From: Macrobrachium rosenbergii
Lineage: Eukaryota > Arthropoda > Malacostraca > Decapoda > Palaemonidae
NCBI RefSeq assembly: GCF_040412425.1
Contig: NC_089744.1
Coordinates: 32,746,243-32,810,242 of the forward strand
Direction: 5' to 3'
DNA: 64,000 nt
Shown: one piece after another, positions 14,160 to 25,689 of the stretch
Layout: every line of letters begins with the position of its first letter
Position numbering within the stretch: the first letter of the stretch is position 1
Translations under genes and position numbers: made by a program
Notes under the pieces: generated by a model
Databases searched by the model: none
Told to the model about the DNA's origin: nothing
What the model saw: only the letters and a program-made list of their open reading frames with translations

Positions 14160-17100
14160 TTTAAAATTTTTCCCTAGGGCTTATGGGCACTCTTTCATTC
14201 ACTGTTTTCCTCGAACAGCGACGAAAAGCTAGATTTGACTGAGCTAAGGACTGGATATTGTTTGTAGAAGACTCAGATAAGGAAATTTGGAGGGGTTGTA
14301 AGGTCTCCTGAATGATTATATCTTCATGGAAATCCTCACATGGCTCTATGACATCTCCAACACTGACTGTCCCACCAGACTTTTGTAAAAGCTCAGTGAC
14401 TGCTCTCCATGAATAATCAGGATTAGAGCTCCAAAATCTCTGACCTTCTGCTGGTTACATCCCTTAATTCCCTTCATAAGGATGCTCTCCACTGCAGGTG
14501 GGTCAAGCAGAAGTTATGAATGACTTATTCACAATCAGCAACTGAGAAAATTCTATTGTATTCTATGCTGCTCCCCACAAACATGACTACCCTCTATTAC
14601 CATAAAAGTAACTGCCCTCTAGAGCTTGCTTGGGTTGTTGGATGGCTTCTGAAATGCATACCTGACGGTGCTTCTGCTGTGAAAGCTTGGCCCCTCTGAA
14701 CTAGCAGGAATGTATGCTCAGTACCACCAGTTGACTGTTAACTCACCTTCAGCCAAGGATATAGCTAGGCCTTGTCAACTTGTGGTTGCGGTACAATCTT
14801 TAACATTTGTTACAGAGGTGCTGCTTTGCAGGAACTTTCCAGCATTCTTTCTGCGGCAGAGCTTTGCTTTCTGAGTGCCGTCCAATCCCATGGCTCCCGA
14901 TCTTCTCCCAGAAGATCCAGTTCCTGAGTTGAGGGTTAAATTCATCCCAAATGGCACTAGGGGCATTATCATCAACTTTGATGCATCAGCCTTATCATAC
15001 TCATCTACCTGTTCTACTCCTCAATACAAGTTGTCTTACTGACAAGATGACTCTTTCTGGTCAGTGCTACAGATCCACTAGACCACATTAACAGTCCTTG
15101 TAAGTTCCTCCAATGTCTCATCCCCATTTGCTACATCAGCAGGGCTCTCCTTTCCGGGCAAGCCCAGCTTCAAGCTCCATATACAGAATTCCAGCACAGA
15201 TGAAGTCCTGCTGCTCCCTCTGATCACCCTTCTTCTATCTGGGGCATGCCTTCACCAGTCTTGGAGGGACTGGGAATCCACTAGTATGGAGACTTGGTTT
15301 GAGGTTCTCCTCTAACTGTCTCATCAGATAACCTTTGACTTCTACCACTCCAATCCAGTGAAGAGAGAAACTCCTGATGATGAGGTAGCTTCTATGTTAC
15401 AGTACAGCTGAGGAGAGTCTTCCAGTCACTGAGATTCTATAGTCAGCACTTCCTGTCTTCAGGAGAGTGGAGCCATTTATATATCTCAGCCAACTTTTTT
15501 TTTTATTTACTCCCTTCTGTATAAAAGCTGTGGAGTCCTTCCACAGATCTGTTCACTGACGGGACTTAATTGCTTTGAAAGACCTGAGGGGCATGTACTC
15601 CTACATCTCAATTCACCAGCCTTTCTAAAAGTATCTCTGGTATATTTGGTGGAGCCATGTTCCAATTCGGGGCTCTTTGCTTTGTTCTGCATAACACTGC
15701 TCAGGCCTTTACAAGGACTCCTGCACTGAACATCATCCAAAGAAAGGGTTCTTTGGTTTCAAAAGACCACCAGCTTTTTTTAAATTTTTTTGCCCTTATC
15801 TGATAGCCAAGTCTTGGCAGGTGTTGCCCGGGTACCTGGTGCCCATGGAGAAGTTGGTTCCTCACTGTTGTTTCCACATTTGCTCGTTTCAACTACAGTA
15901 GCTGGAAATCAGCCTCGCTGTCTGTCTCCACTGGGATTCCAACTGCAGAATTTGTTCTTTCTGATCTTCACTGGTGGTGGGACCATCAGAATCTACTGAA
16001 AGTACAGCAAGTACCACTAGTTACTGTACTGAACTCCTGATGTTTTATGATGCCTTGATTGCGGGATGGGTTGTCCATCTGTTGGAGTCTCCAGACAGGG
16101 GATTTGGTCCAGTATGAGATCTGCAAGCACACACTACCTAAAGCTTCATGTGGTGCTCTTGGGCCTCTAACATTAATGACTGCTTTGTCATGTTGCTAAT
16201 CTAAGTCAAGGCTAACAACAATACCACCATCACTTACTTGAAGAACCAAGACATAAAATGGTCGGTTCTCTGATTCCTAGCAGTACAAATCTTTGCTTGG
16301 GCAGAATTGCATGAAATTTTCATTGTGCCTCAGTTTGTACTAGATTTTGCAATGTCCTGGTGGATGCTCTTAGCATGATTCATCTGATTCTTCCACTGTA
16401 GTGGTCCTATTATACAAATGTCTGAAGAGCTCTGTGGCAGGTGGGGGACTCCCCTGCTGGATCTATCTGCCAAGTCAATGAACTCTAGACTACCTCCACA
16501 CTTTCTTCCATAGCTGGATCCTATCGCCTGGTCAGTATACGCAATGCTCTAGCACTGAAACTGACTTGACGTCAAGGCATTTTCACTGCCACTCAATCAC
16601 TAAGACAAGTTCCAGTAAAGTTTTTGACATCAGAGGACAATCAATGCTTCATTCTGACCTCAGCTTGAGCAGTTCTGGACATTCTAATACTAATGGACTA
16701 TCCTAGGTTTTTGCAATCAGTGATGCCTCCTGATGCAGGCCTATTTCCAATGTTTTAGTTACCCCTTGTTACTCTATCTTCATGTAGTGATTATCAAGAA
16801 GTCTCAGAGAATGTGGCTTTTGGAAGTTGTTGCAAAAGCTATCAAAATTACCATCCATTACCATGGAAAGTGGTCTAGATGTGCGGCTGGGTGCAATAAA
16901 TGGGGTACTTGTCCCCCAAGGCCTCTACTTTATTCCTATAACAGCTGACATCTTCCTGTACTTGAGGAATGTCAAGCAGCTTTCTCTCTTAGCTACGAAA
17001 GGCTATTGGTCCACTTTATCTTCAGTTTTCCTCCAGCATGGTTTAGATTAGAGGAAACAATAGGAACCTCCTTGACCTCTTTTGTCATTTTGCCAGGTCT

Positions 17101-17600
17101 ACTCTTAGAATACCTGGTAAACCTCCAAGCTGAGGTTTAACTTTGATGCTGCGCAGCCTCACTGGACCAGCCTAAGAGCCCTTGCGAGATGCCTGGACCG
17201 TGGATTTGACTCTCAGGAATGTGTTCCTGATTGCCACTGGTCCTTGGTGGGACTCTCATCATCTGCACTGGATTTTGTAGCCAAGACTCAATGTATGGCA
17301 AGGATAGTCTACTCTTCCAAACCTTTGCTATCCCTGCCTTCACTTCATCTTCTCCCAAGGATGGTCTACTATGTCCCATGAGAACCCTCAGGTTATATCT
17401 CTATCAAACAGAATCCTTTTGGCCTTCTTCTCATCGTTCCTGTGCAAAAGGCATCATAAGTGTCATATTTTTAAGATTTCTATTTCTTACTGGCTGTAAC
17501 AAGTATTTCATGAGAGGACATCCTGCTGCTCAGGCTCAAGGCCAATGAAGTTTCTTACACTGCAAACCCATTACATTTTACTGTGGAAGCATCCACGATT
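14160..17600 (+). pseudogene. DIRS1-like retrotransposon, heavily decayed copy C
   Basis: This plus-strand relic is recognised by pieces of its pol region. At about 16360-16500, DALSMIHLILPL and PLLDLSAKSMNSRLP match the junction seen after RNase H in DIRS elements (ADALSR...PTEW...P.VDLFAT..N.KLP). At about 17100-17250, LRSLTGPA, EPLRDAW and DLTLRNVFLIAT parallel the recombinase piece of the copy at 32.5-32.8 kb. Further on come DFVAKTQ and CPMRTLRLYLYQT, the centre of the tyrosine recombinase. Stops and frameshifts are dense. The 5' half (14.2-16.0 kb) should be Gag and reverse transcriptase, but I cannot show motifs there. Element ends are approximate; the right side is bounded by the piggyBac element. 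Confidence 0.65.
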
Positions 17601-17695
17601 TTTGTTTGATTGCTGGCTATTACTGCCTTGGGGAATTGCAATTCCTGCAGCCAAATTTACCCATCTCTCTACCTGAATTAAAATTCAGGCTCCAA

Positions 17696-20203
17696 TTAAC
17701 CCTTAAACACCGAGCCTCTATTTACAAAAGTGTCTGCCGTATGCTGGCGGCGTTCGGGAGTTAGCACCGAAGTGGAAAGAAAGCTTTTTAAAAAAATCAC
17801 AGCAAGCTAAGTTTTTAAGATTAAGAGTTCATTTTTGGCTCCTTTTTTTGTTATTGCCTGAAGTTTAGTATGCAACCATCAGAAATGAAAAAAAATATCA
17901 TTATCATATATAAATATTGAAATATATGACAGTGCAAAAAAAAAATTTCATATATAATTGTATACAAATCACGCTGTGAGCAAAACGGTTAAAGCTAATG
18001 AGTTTTTTTTTTGTTGTATTGGACACTAAATTGCAATGATTTTGGTATATAACAAAGTGTAAAATGATCAAAGCAACACAGACAAAATATTACCACAAAA
18101 TGATGGATGAATTTGTAACGCGCGGACGTAAAAAAAAGTTTTTTAAAAAATTCACTATAAATCAAAATATTGTGCTAGAGACTTCCCGTTTCGTGCAAAA
18201 TGAAGGTTATTGATTGAATATTACTAGAATGTAAGTGTTTTAGCTTACAATTGCAGTTTTCGACCATTTCGGTCGTTGACCAAAGGTCGATTTTTTCTAT
18301 TTATCGTGATTTATATGAAAATATTTCAGAACTGATAAAAGCTACAACCGTGTTTTTTTTTTTTGTATTCTACATAAAATTGCACACATTTTCATGTCAA
18401 ACACTTTATGTAACGCCTAATAGAAAACAGTGCAAAAATTATGACAAGGTGACTAAAGAAATTCTGAGATTTTCAGCAGTTACTGTGCGTGGAGGTAAGG
18501 CAAAAGTTTTTTTTCAAAAATCACCATAAATCGAAATATTGTGCTAGAGACTTCCTGTTTGTTGAAAAATGAGGGTAAATGATTGAATGTTACTAGAATG
18601 TAAGAGTTTTAGCTTACAATTGCATTTTTTTACCATTTTGGCCGAGTCAAAGTTGACCGTAGGTTTCAATTTTGGCACTTATCGTGATTTATATGAAAAT
18701 ATTTCAAAACTGATAAAAGCTACAACCATGAGTTATTTTTTGTTGTATTCTACATGAAATTGCACACATTTTCATTACTAAAGAAATTCTGAGATTTTCA
18801 GCCGTTACCGCGCGCGGAGGTAAGGAAAAAGTTTTTTAAAAAATTCACCATAAATTGAAATATTGTGCTAGAGACTTCCAATTTGTTGCAAAATGAAGGT
18901 AAATGATTGAATGTTAATAGAAAGTAAGAGTTTTAGCTTACAATTGTGTTTTTCGACCATTTCAGTCGAGTCAAAGTTGACCAAAGGTTGAAATTTTGGC
19001 ACTTATCGTGATTTATATGAAAATATTTCAAAAATGATAAATGCTACAACCATGAGTTATTTTTGGTGGTATTCTACATGAAATTGCACACATTTTCATA
19101 TATAAAACTTTGTGTAACGGCTAATATAAAACGGTGCAAACATTACGACAAAGTGACGAAAGAATTTCTGAGATTTTCGGCAGAGTTACCGCGCGCGGAT
19201 GTAGGGAAAAAGTTTTTTTCAAAAATTCACTATAAATCGAAATATTGTGCTAGAGACTTCCAATTTGTTGCAAAATGAAGGTAAATGATTGAATATTACT
19301 AGAATGTAAGAATTTTAGCTTACAATTGCATTTTTCGACCATTTCAGTCGAGTCAAAGTTGACTGAAGGTTGAAATTTTGGCACTTATCGTGATTTATAT
19401 GAAAACATTTCAAAACTGATAAGAGCTACAACCATGGGTTGTTTTTTGTTGTATTTTATATGAAATTGCACACATTTTCATATATAAAACTTTATGTAAT
19501 GGCTAATATAAAATGGTGCAAAAATTACGACAAAGTGACAAAAGAATTTCTGAGATTTTCAGCAGAGTTACCGCCCGGACGTAAAGAAAAAGTTTTTTTT
19601 TTAAATTCACCATAAATTGAAATATTGTGCTAAAGACTTCCAATTTGTTGCAAAATGAAGGTAAATTATTGAATATTACTAGAGTGTAAGAGTTTTAGCT
19701 TACAATTGCGTTTTTCGACCATTTCAGTCGAGTCAAAGTTGAGCGAAGGTTGAAATTTTGGCACTTATCGTGATTTATATGAAAATATTTCAAAACTTAT
19801 AAAAGCTACAACCATGGGTTGTTTTTGTTGTATTCTACATGAAATTGCGCACATTTTCATATATAAAACTTTATGTAACGGCTAATATAAAACGGTGCAA
19901 AAATTACGACAATGTGATGAAAGAATTTCTGAGATGCATCACTGATGCTTTCTAGTGGGATAAGAAAGAAATTCGCGCATGCGCAGCTGGGTCATGCTTG
20001 TAAACAAAACAACAGCGTGATCCGTGAACTCCCAGCATCCCTCAAGGCGCGTGATTTAAAATCTTTCGCAAACTAGGCCTATAACTATTTTTCCGCGAAT
20101 ATTTAAAAAAACTTTTTGTAGTCGACGTACCGTACGTCCACTTGGCACCCGACAAACAATTTTAGTCGACGTACAATACGTCCAGTCGGCGTTTAAGGGT
20201 TAA
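17696..20203 (-). mobile_element. Non-autonomous piggyBac element, 2.5 kb
   Basis: TTAA target copies lie at 17696-17699 and 20200-20203. Inside them are inverted ends: cccttaaacaccgagcctct on the left, and the inverse of cccttaaacgccgactggac on the right. Left end and array correspond to the right half of the larger element at 22514-28549 in reverse complement; 19935-20203 corresponds to that element's left 280 bp. The transposase region is absent: array DNA joins directly to the other end at about 19935 (gatgcatcactgatgcttt). This is an internal-deletion derivative that could only move with transposase supplied elsewhere. The strand is given relative to the transposase-bearing copy. Confidence 0.9.
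18120..19935. repeat. Tandem array inside piggyBac, five units of about 380 bp
   Basis: Unit markers (gaatattactagaatgtaag and variants) occur near 18222, 18588, 18912, 19292 and 19673, spaced 366, 324, 380 and 381 bases. Each unit contains a gcgcggacgta-like start, a tagagacttcc block, tttatatgaaaatatttca and a tgtaac(g)gctaatataaaa block. The third unit lacks the last block. The same array, inverted, sits in the other element at 25690-27195. Confidence 0.92.
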
Positions 20204-21625
20204 CTGGTTTGTAATAAGAAATACAGTAATTATTTACTATACATGCAAGGTTTTACACATATCCACTAATCACAATTTCCATTGTCCTCATCCCTCACTG
20301 CTCTTCAGATGGAGGACAGTACTGAAGAACACTCCATCCTTACAGCAGGATGGAGTCAGCTGACACATGCTTAGTGGAGTTTGTTTCTTCTTTCAAACCT
20401 CTTTACTGACAGCATCTGGGTACATTCTGCACAGAGTAAAGCTATTCATAATTAATGGCTTGTGCATAAGTGTTCTAAAGTAAAAAAGTAATAGTAAAAT
20501 ATTTGCCAAACAGCTAAAAGCAACAGCATAGACTGTTGACCACTTTACATTCACTGATATAAAAAATTATTATATCACTGAATGGAAAACAAATGTTTAC
20601 TAATAGCAATACCACACACAAGCATAACTGTTATTCAATCCTACAAGGCTATATTTTCCTGAATAGGAAACATCTATCAATATGGTGGAAAGATAAAAGT
20701 AAATAAATTCTCATATAGACAACAAAATATTATTCATAACTTTTAAACAGCATAACAAATAATATGCAATATGAATCCCCTCCTGTTAGTCAAAAGAACC
20801 TGTCTTGATGCAAGCTTAGTGTATAACATTATTCAAAAGTTACATCCAGAATTTCCCAAACACAGTATTCTATTATGTAATTGATGATTTAAATCTTCCA
20901 CAGAACAGAGATTTGGGAACTTTTCATCAATTGATAAACTGCTTATGGAAATTTCTTAGTAACCTGACAAGTTTCGTTTTCGTCACTAGTTAGAAAACTG
21001 ACAGTTCAGTGGGAGATTACAGAAACACAATCATCTGCAACCTTAGTCTGAGAACTCTTCTGTGACACTGGATCAATTTGTGGCTTGACAGAATCACTGC
21101 CCATAAACCCATCTAGTTTTGGTACATTAACACCTTTGTCCATTCAGGAATATGAAAAAATCTCAACTATATTTACTTTACTTCTAAACTTGGGACTCAG
21201 ATAATCTCACTATAATTTTTTCCTCCTTTCCTGGTAATTTCAGATGGCTGTAAGACTCAAAAATGTCCAAAGATGATTAATGTTTGGCATCCATGCATCC
21301 CTCTGTTCTTTCTTTAGCCGGTAATATCAATTGTTAGCTTTTTATTTCAACAGAAAAGAAAAGCACTGAGAAAACTAATGCATGCAAGTACCCATTCAAA
21401 AGGGTTATTAAGTCCTTGATGTATTAAAAGCACTTCATGCACATCATGCCAATGCTCAACAAATAAGTTCAGCTAAACTCAGAATACCAAAATAAGACAA
21501 AGACAATACTGTACACAAGACTTTAGACAATAAAGATAAACATTCATATCTGACAGTAAATATATTCACTATACAAATATATGAATAAAACTAAGAATTC
21601 AAGTACAATATATCAAAGCACTGAC
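20204..21625. other. Non-coding stretch, probably PLC-gamma intron
   Basis: AT-rich DNA downstream (in gene sense) of the last certain PLC-gamma exon. It holds a 45-codon minus-strand frame at 21006-21143 that I rejected as an exon because its phase does not fit. Confidence 0.5.
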
Positions 21626-21730
21626 CTCCTTTGTGATTTTCAAATGAACAAGTAAAGATGCAAGTTCACACTCCTCAGAGTAAGCATTCTTCAAAGGTAT
21701 GCTTCTAAAGCCCTCTCGTATACAAGTAAC
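21626..21730 (-). CDS. PLC-gamma exon: end of the C2 domain
   Basis: A 105-bp minus-strand exon of 35 codons, in phase 0 at both ends. It is preceded by ...tttcag and followed by gtcagt. It encodes VTCIREGFRSIPLKNAYSEE followed by CELASLLVHLKITKE, the last strands of the PLC-gamma C2 domain (family form G(Y/F)R(A/S)(V/I)PLKN.YSE..ELASLL). It joins without a break to the exon at 21892-22031 (P|V). This is the last exon I can assign by homology; the protein needs at least one more exon for its stop. It lies in the 2.3-kb gap between two inverted piggyBac copies. Confidence 0.93.
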
Positions 21731-21891
21731 CTGAAACAACATATTCAAAACCCTTTCAATATGAAATGATGCAAGTTATACTGAATGCTTCATGATAAAC
21801 AACTGAAGAATACCATATACTGTATTTTTACTTCAAATTTTCACAAAACATGTTCTCAAAAGCACGGAGTGTTGAATATATTCATTCTTAC

Positions 21892-22031
21892 CGGGTAAGT
21901 AGCTTGTCCAATCTGGTTGTGCTCACCAAACATATCCTCATCATAAACAACAAAACGTATGAGAGCACAATCAGGGTTATAGACTGTGTACATCAAAGTC
22001 TTTCGCCACATTGGATTTAGGCCATTGTCAC
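21892..22031 (-). CDS. PLC-gamma exon: central C2 domain
   Basis: A 140-bp minus-strand exon with acceptor atatgcag and donor gtaaga. The first two bases complete a codon split after the exon at 30587-30704 (C|GT gives Arg). It then reads DNGLNPMWRKTLMYTVYNPD, CALIRFVVYDEDMFGEHNQI and GQATYP. This is the C2 segment whose family form is DNGLNP.W....F...NP..A.LRFVV.DEDMF....(I/L).QAT(Y/F)P. Spacing and motif favour the gamma class. C2 helps position the lipase at the membrane for hydrolysis of phosphatidylinositol 4,5-bisphosphate. The reading frame continues into the upstream intron by chance, so an ORF scan overestimates its 5' end. Confidence 0.95.
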
Positions 22032-22513
22032 CTGCATATATGAAGATGAGAAAATGAACTTCAAAATAAGGAGTACAAACTTCAAACATATGGTTTAAAA
22101 ATTCTGAATACAAAACTTTGCTTACTTTCACAAAGTCTGAGCCTCAAGTCTTGTGTTACATTTTTATATATTCAATGAGCACTACACCTTGTGTTATTGT
22201 ACTGAAACATCACTTGCCCTATAAGCCTTTCTGGTACCCTAACCTTTTTTAATACCCATTTAACTGTTTGCCTTGGTACTATCATATGCCTTCTAAAGAT
22301 CCAAAAGTAGGTGAAATAATCCCTTCCTCTACAGATGGTACTTTTCCTGCAGTTACCTCATTAAAAATTTTTTTCTGGGATACAACCTAAGTGACAACTT
22401 AATTTAACTTATTTTTCTAAGCATCTTTAAAATTTTTCACAGCAAACTCAAGTAATCCCATGGGCAGACCTATAAAAGGTTGGATTTCAGCTTAATGGCA
22501 TGGTTAAACAATA
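22032..22513. other. PLC-gamma intron segment
   Basis: About 480 bases between the C2 exon and the piggyBac element; nothing else recognised. Confidence 0.6.
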
Positions 22514-22533
22514 TTAACCCTTTAACGCCTACT

Positions 22534-22596
22534 GGACGTATTTTACGTCGACAAAAATTGCCTGTCGGGTGCCGAGTGGACGTAAAATACGTCGAC
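22534..22596. promoter_or_regulatory. Subterminal repeat pair of the piggyBac end
   Basis: Two 19-bp direct repeats, ggacgtattttacgtcgac (22534-22552) and ggacgtaaaatacgtcgac (22578-22596), lie just inside the left terminal repeat. Each core is itself nearly palindromic (acgta...tacgt). The deletion derivative keeps the same pair at 20121-20139 and 20165-20183. Conserved paired subterminal boxes are plausible transposase-binding sites; that role is inferred. Confidence 0.6.
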
Positions 22597-22872
22597 TACA
22601 AAAAGTCTTTTTAAATATTCGCGGAAAAATTCTTATAGGCCTAGTTTGCGAAATATTTTAAATCACGCGCCATGAGGGATGCTGGGAGTTCACGGATCAC
22701 GCTGTTGTTTTGTTTACAAGCGTGACCCAGCTGTGCAAGCGCGAATTTCTTTCTTCTCGCACTAGAAAGCATCAGCGACGCATTGTCACAGAGCGATTTC
22801 TTGACGCGTTCATGTTTTGCCGAACTTGTGCAAGTGTTAGCGTGTTTGTGACGCAATAGGACATACGCAGAG

Positions 22873-25193
22873 ATGTCCCAACATCGTCAGGACTCTGAAA
22901 GGCGCGTGCTGCCTGTCGGTAGTGAGCGTGTGAGACGCGTTTTAGACTTGGATGCTGGAGAGGGACCAAGCACCCAAGGTGATCCATCTTATGAGTGCCA
23001 TGTTGTACGGCCACGTCTGGCCGAAAGTGACCGTGGGCCCCAAAGACCGTACCCTGTGCCTTTTACGACCCCTAGGAAACATCGGGGTGTCCTGAGAGGC
23101 ATTCGTAAATATTTGGGAGGCCTCCAACAAAAGGACATTGATGGATACTTGTTGGAGCTCGATCGAGAGCAGGTGAAAAGTCCTCATTTTGATGGCACTT
23201 GGTCATCCAGTGACGAGGACATCACGCCTGATGTCAGGGACAATGAATATTTTCCCCCAATGTCCGTGAGAGAGCCAGAGCATGAAAGTGAACTCGAGTT
23301 CAGTGGTTTCAGTGCTTATGAGGGAGAGTCTGAGGAGGAGGCGGCACCGATTGTGGCTGGTGGGGACGAGACAGAAAGTGATGGTGAAAGTGAGGGAGAT
23401 GGGCCGGGGGGCGGCGAAGTCGTGCACGTGCACGTAGAAGGTCACAACGTCGCAGCAGCCTAAGTGAAGGCCGTTCGTCCGAAAGTGATGAGGGGTGGTT
23501 TTAGGGCCCCACCCCACCTAACATGCACCCATTCACGGCAGTACCTGGACTGACTGTCCCTGTGCCTCTCACTGCACTGGGGTTCATTCAGCTCTTCCTT
23601 ACATGGGAATTGCTGGAATAACTCGTTGCAGGGACAGCAGATTACGCTCGGTACTGCAGACGACGTTGTCGTATCGATGGCGGGGCTGCAACCTCACGGA
23701 CATGGCGCATTTTTTTGGGGCTCCACATTTTCTTTGTAATGATGCCTGCTGCCGACGTCAGGCAATACTGAAAGCGGAATTTTTTTTCAAGTACACCCAA
23801 TGTGCCCAGCATTATGCCCCGTGATAGTTTCCTGGTGTTGGACATGTATTTCAACGCCTTCAACCGAAGGGCCATATCCTGGAATAACCCATATCGCCTC
23901 ATCTTAGTCCGCCCAGTGTTGGACAACATTTGTGAACGGTGCCAGTTTCTTGTGGTTCCTTCCAAGAACCTTTCTTTGGATGAGGGGATGATGCCGTACA
24001 AAGGACGTCTAAGCATAAAAGTGTACAACCCCAAGAAGCCAAAGAAATATGGTGTGAAGTTATTTTTTATTAAGGAATCCAACACTGGATACGTCGTTGA
24101 CTTTGTGTATTCCAGGGTCTTCTCCACACTGCGTGACACTGTCTTCGGTCTTGTGGATCGTTTCCGTAACCAGGGATACCACCTGTTTATGGATAATTAT
24201 TATAACTCAGTATCCCTGGCCCAGGAACTGTATGAAGCAGGTGTGCACGTCAGTGGTACCCCTCAGTTGGTGCATGGGGCCCCGAATGTCCTCAAGAGGT
24301 TCGCTAGCCACCCGCAACATCTGGCAAGAGGAGAGACAGAGTGGAGGCAGAAGGGAGATGTCTTCGTCATCTGTTGGAAGGGGGTCCAACTCGTGCCTAT
24401 GATTACGACCAGTCATGAGCCCATCCAAGAAGAGGTCGTTAGCAACAGAAGACACGTCGGCAGGGCCGAGTTACATATGAGGAGTTTCGTGTCCAGCGGC
24501 CTACTGTCATCGGGCACTACAATAGGCACATGGGAGGAGTTGATCTCTTTGATCAACTCACCCAGTATTATCCCTTCGCCAGGAGAACCAGGAGGTGGAC
24601 ACAGAAGCTCCTCAAATACCTCCTTCAGTTGGCCCTCCAGAATGCCTACATCCTCTACTGTGGGTACAATTCGGACACCCGGAGGTTGTCCCACATCCAG
24701 TTTCTCGAGGTGGCCGGGAATGCCCTCATAAACTTCAATCCTGAGGAGTGGTCTTCCAACACCGGTCCCCTGCCCCAAGCTCCAGATCTGCCCTGAGAGG
24801 ATAGGGCAAATGTCGCTAGGAGGGCAACCTCGGTCGTCCTGCTCCTGCCGACACCGCCCCTGCCCTTGATGATACCGCCCCTGCTGTCGCTGTCCCTGCT
24901 GCCGCCCTCCCTCACATTCCAATGTCCCATCAGGTAGTGGACCCTGTGTGTCGGCTGCCTGCAGGGGATCACACACTGGAGCCCCTAGAAGGGTGTAAGC
25001 AGAAACGGTGCCGGGTGTGCCATATGAATGGCAGAAGAGACACCCAGTTCGTCTATCGCACCTGCAAGGTAGCACTTTGCAGGACCGGGGAGTGTGACCG
25101 CAAATACCACGCTGCGGTTATATATCAGAGTGCGCCTACCCGAGGGACACTGGAGGGCGCAGAGGACTGCCGAAGGGCGGCCCATCTGCAGTA
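22873..25193 (+). pseudogene. piggyBac transposase, frameshifted
   Basis: A DDE-type cut-and-paste transposase gene (DDE_Tnp_1_7 family). Frame 1 from ATG at 22873 gives an acidic N-terminus (SSSDEDITPD, ESEGDGPGGG) and stops at 23463. A second frame from about 23532 carries the catalytic domain with PGLTVPVPLTALGF, an in-frame TAA, ADYAR, a TGA where Trp is expected (about 23768), RDSFLVLDMYFN, LSLDEGMMPYKGRL and FMDNYYNSV. After a frameshift near 24300-24460 a third frame reads RPTVIGHYNRHMGGVDLFDQ through NPEEW. A further shift gives the C-terminal zinc-ribbon-like cysteines at about 24950-25110 (CRVC, CKVALC, CDRKYH). There are thus three frameshifts and two stops. Motif order is complete, so the copy is fairly recent but cannot make a working enzyme. 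Confidence 0.93.
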
Positions 25194-25474
25194 AGGGCGC
25201 GCGTCTCCCTCCTCCACCTGTACCTCGACATGTATAGAGGAAAATAATGCAAGACTCTTCTATGGAGGAGGGAGAAAACAAGAATAGAACAAAAAGTCAG
25301 GATTACGAGTGAGTACAGTATTCTGCATTGATTTTATATTTAATTTTATATTTATTACAAGTTTTTATATATCTATATTTATTGGTGTTTTGTATATTTC
25401 GTTTTATGCAAGAAAAAGTCTTTCACCTGCACCAAAATAAAAAAAAATATATATGTGTCTGTGTGTATGTATGT

Positions 25475-25556
<82 letters not shown>

Positions 25557-25689
25557 ATAAATATATATCGACCATTTAGGGATAGAAATATCATGACTGA
25601 GACATATATGCGTCTTCAGTTCAAATATATATATATAGGCCTTTATATATATATAATTATATAGGTGGTCCTAAGGTCCCTTTTTTTTT
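25194..25689. other. piggyBac 3' untranslated region with (TA)n
   Basis: AT-rich sequence between the transposase and the tandem array, missing from the smaller copy. It includes the (TA)n tract at 25483-25541 and nearby homopolymer T runs. Confidence 0.6.
25483..25541. repeat. (TA)n microsatellite
   Basis: About 29 TA dinucleotides followed by a T run. Short frames through it have no biological meaning. Confidence 0.95.

Noticed and set aside
18251..19278. Short frames with KLHTF and CKHYDKVTKE-type repeats in the 380-bp array (also 26340-26928 minus)
   Set aside because: The same peptide recurs because the DNA unit repeats. Frames are interrupted in most units and have no consistent start, so coding is unlikely, though their recurrence was considered.
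18120..19935. CRISPR-like array or integron-like repeat
   Set aside because: Units are about 380 bp of continuous tandem repeat without short repeat/unique spacer structure, in eukaryotic DNA.
21006..21143. 45-codon minus-strand frame with a stop, as an alternative last exon of PLC-gamma
   Set aside because: The only nearby acceptor-like AG gives a phase that does not match the phase-0 end of exon 21626-21730 and would hit a stop after a few codons. The frame length is within chance.
23203..23517. Minus-strand frames across the piggyBac transposase (also 23642-24139, 24413-25281)
   Set aside because: Shadows of the plus-strand transposase; no motifs of their own.
25328..25664. Tyr/Ile-repeat frames
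   Set aside because: They run through the (TA)n microsatellite in the piggyBac 3' region.
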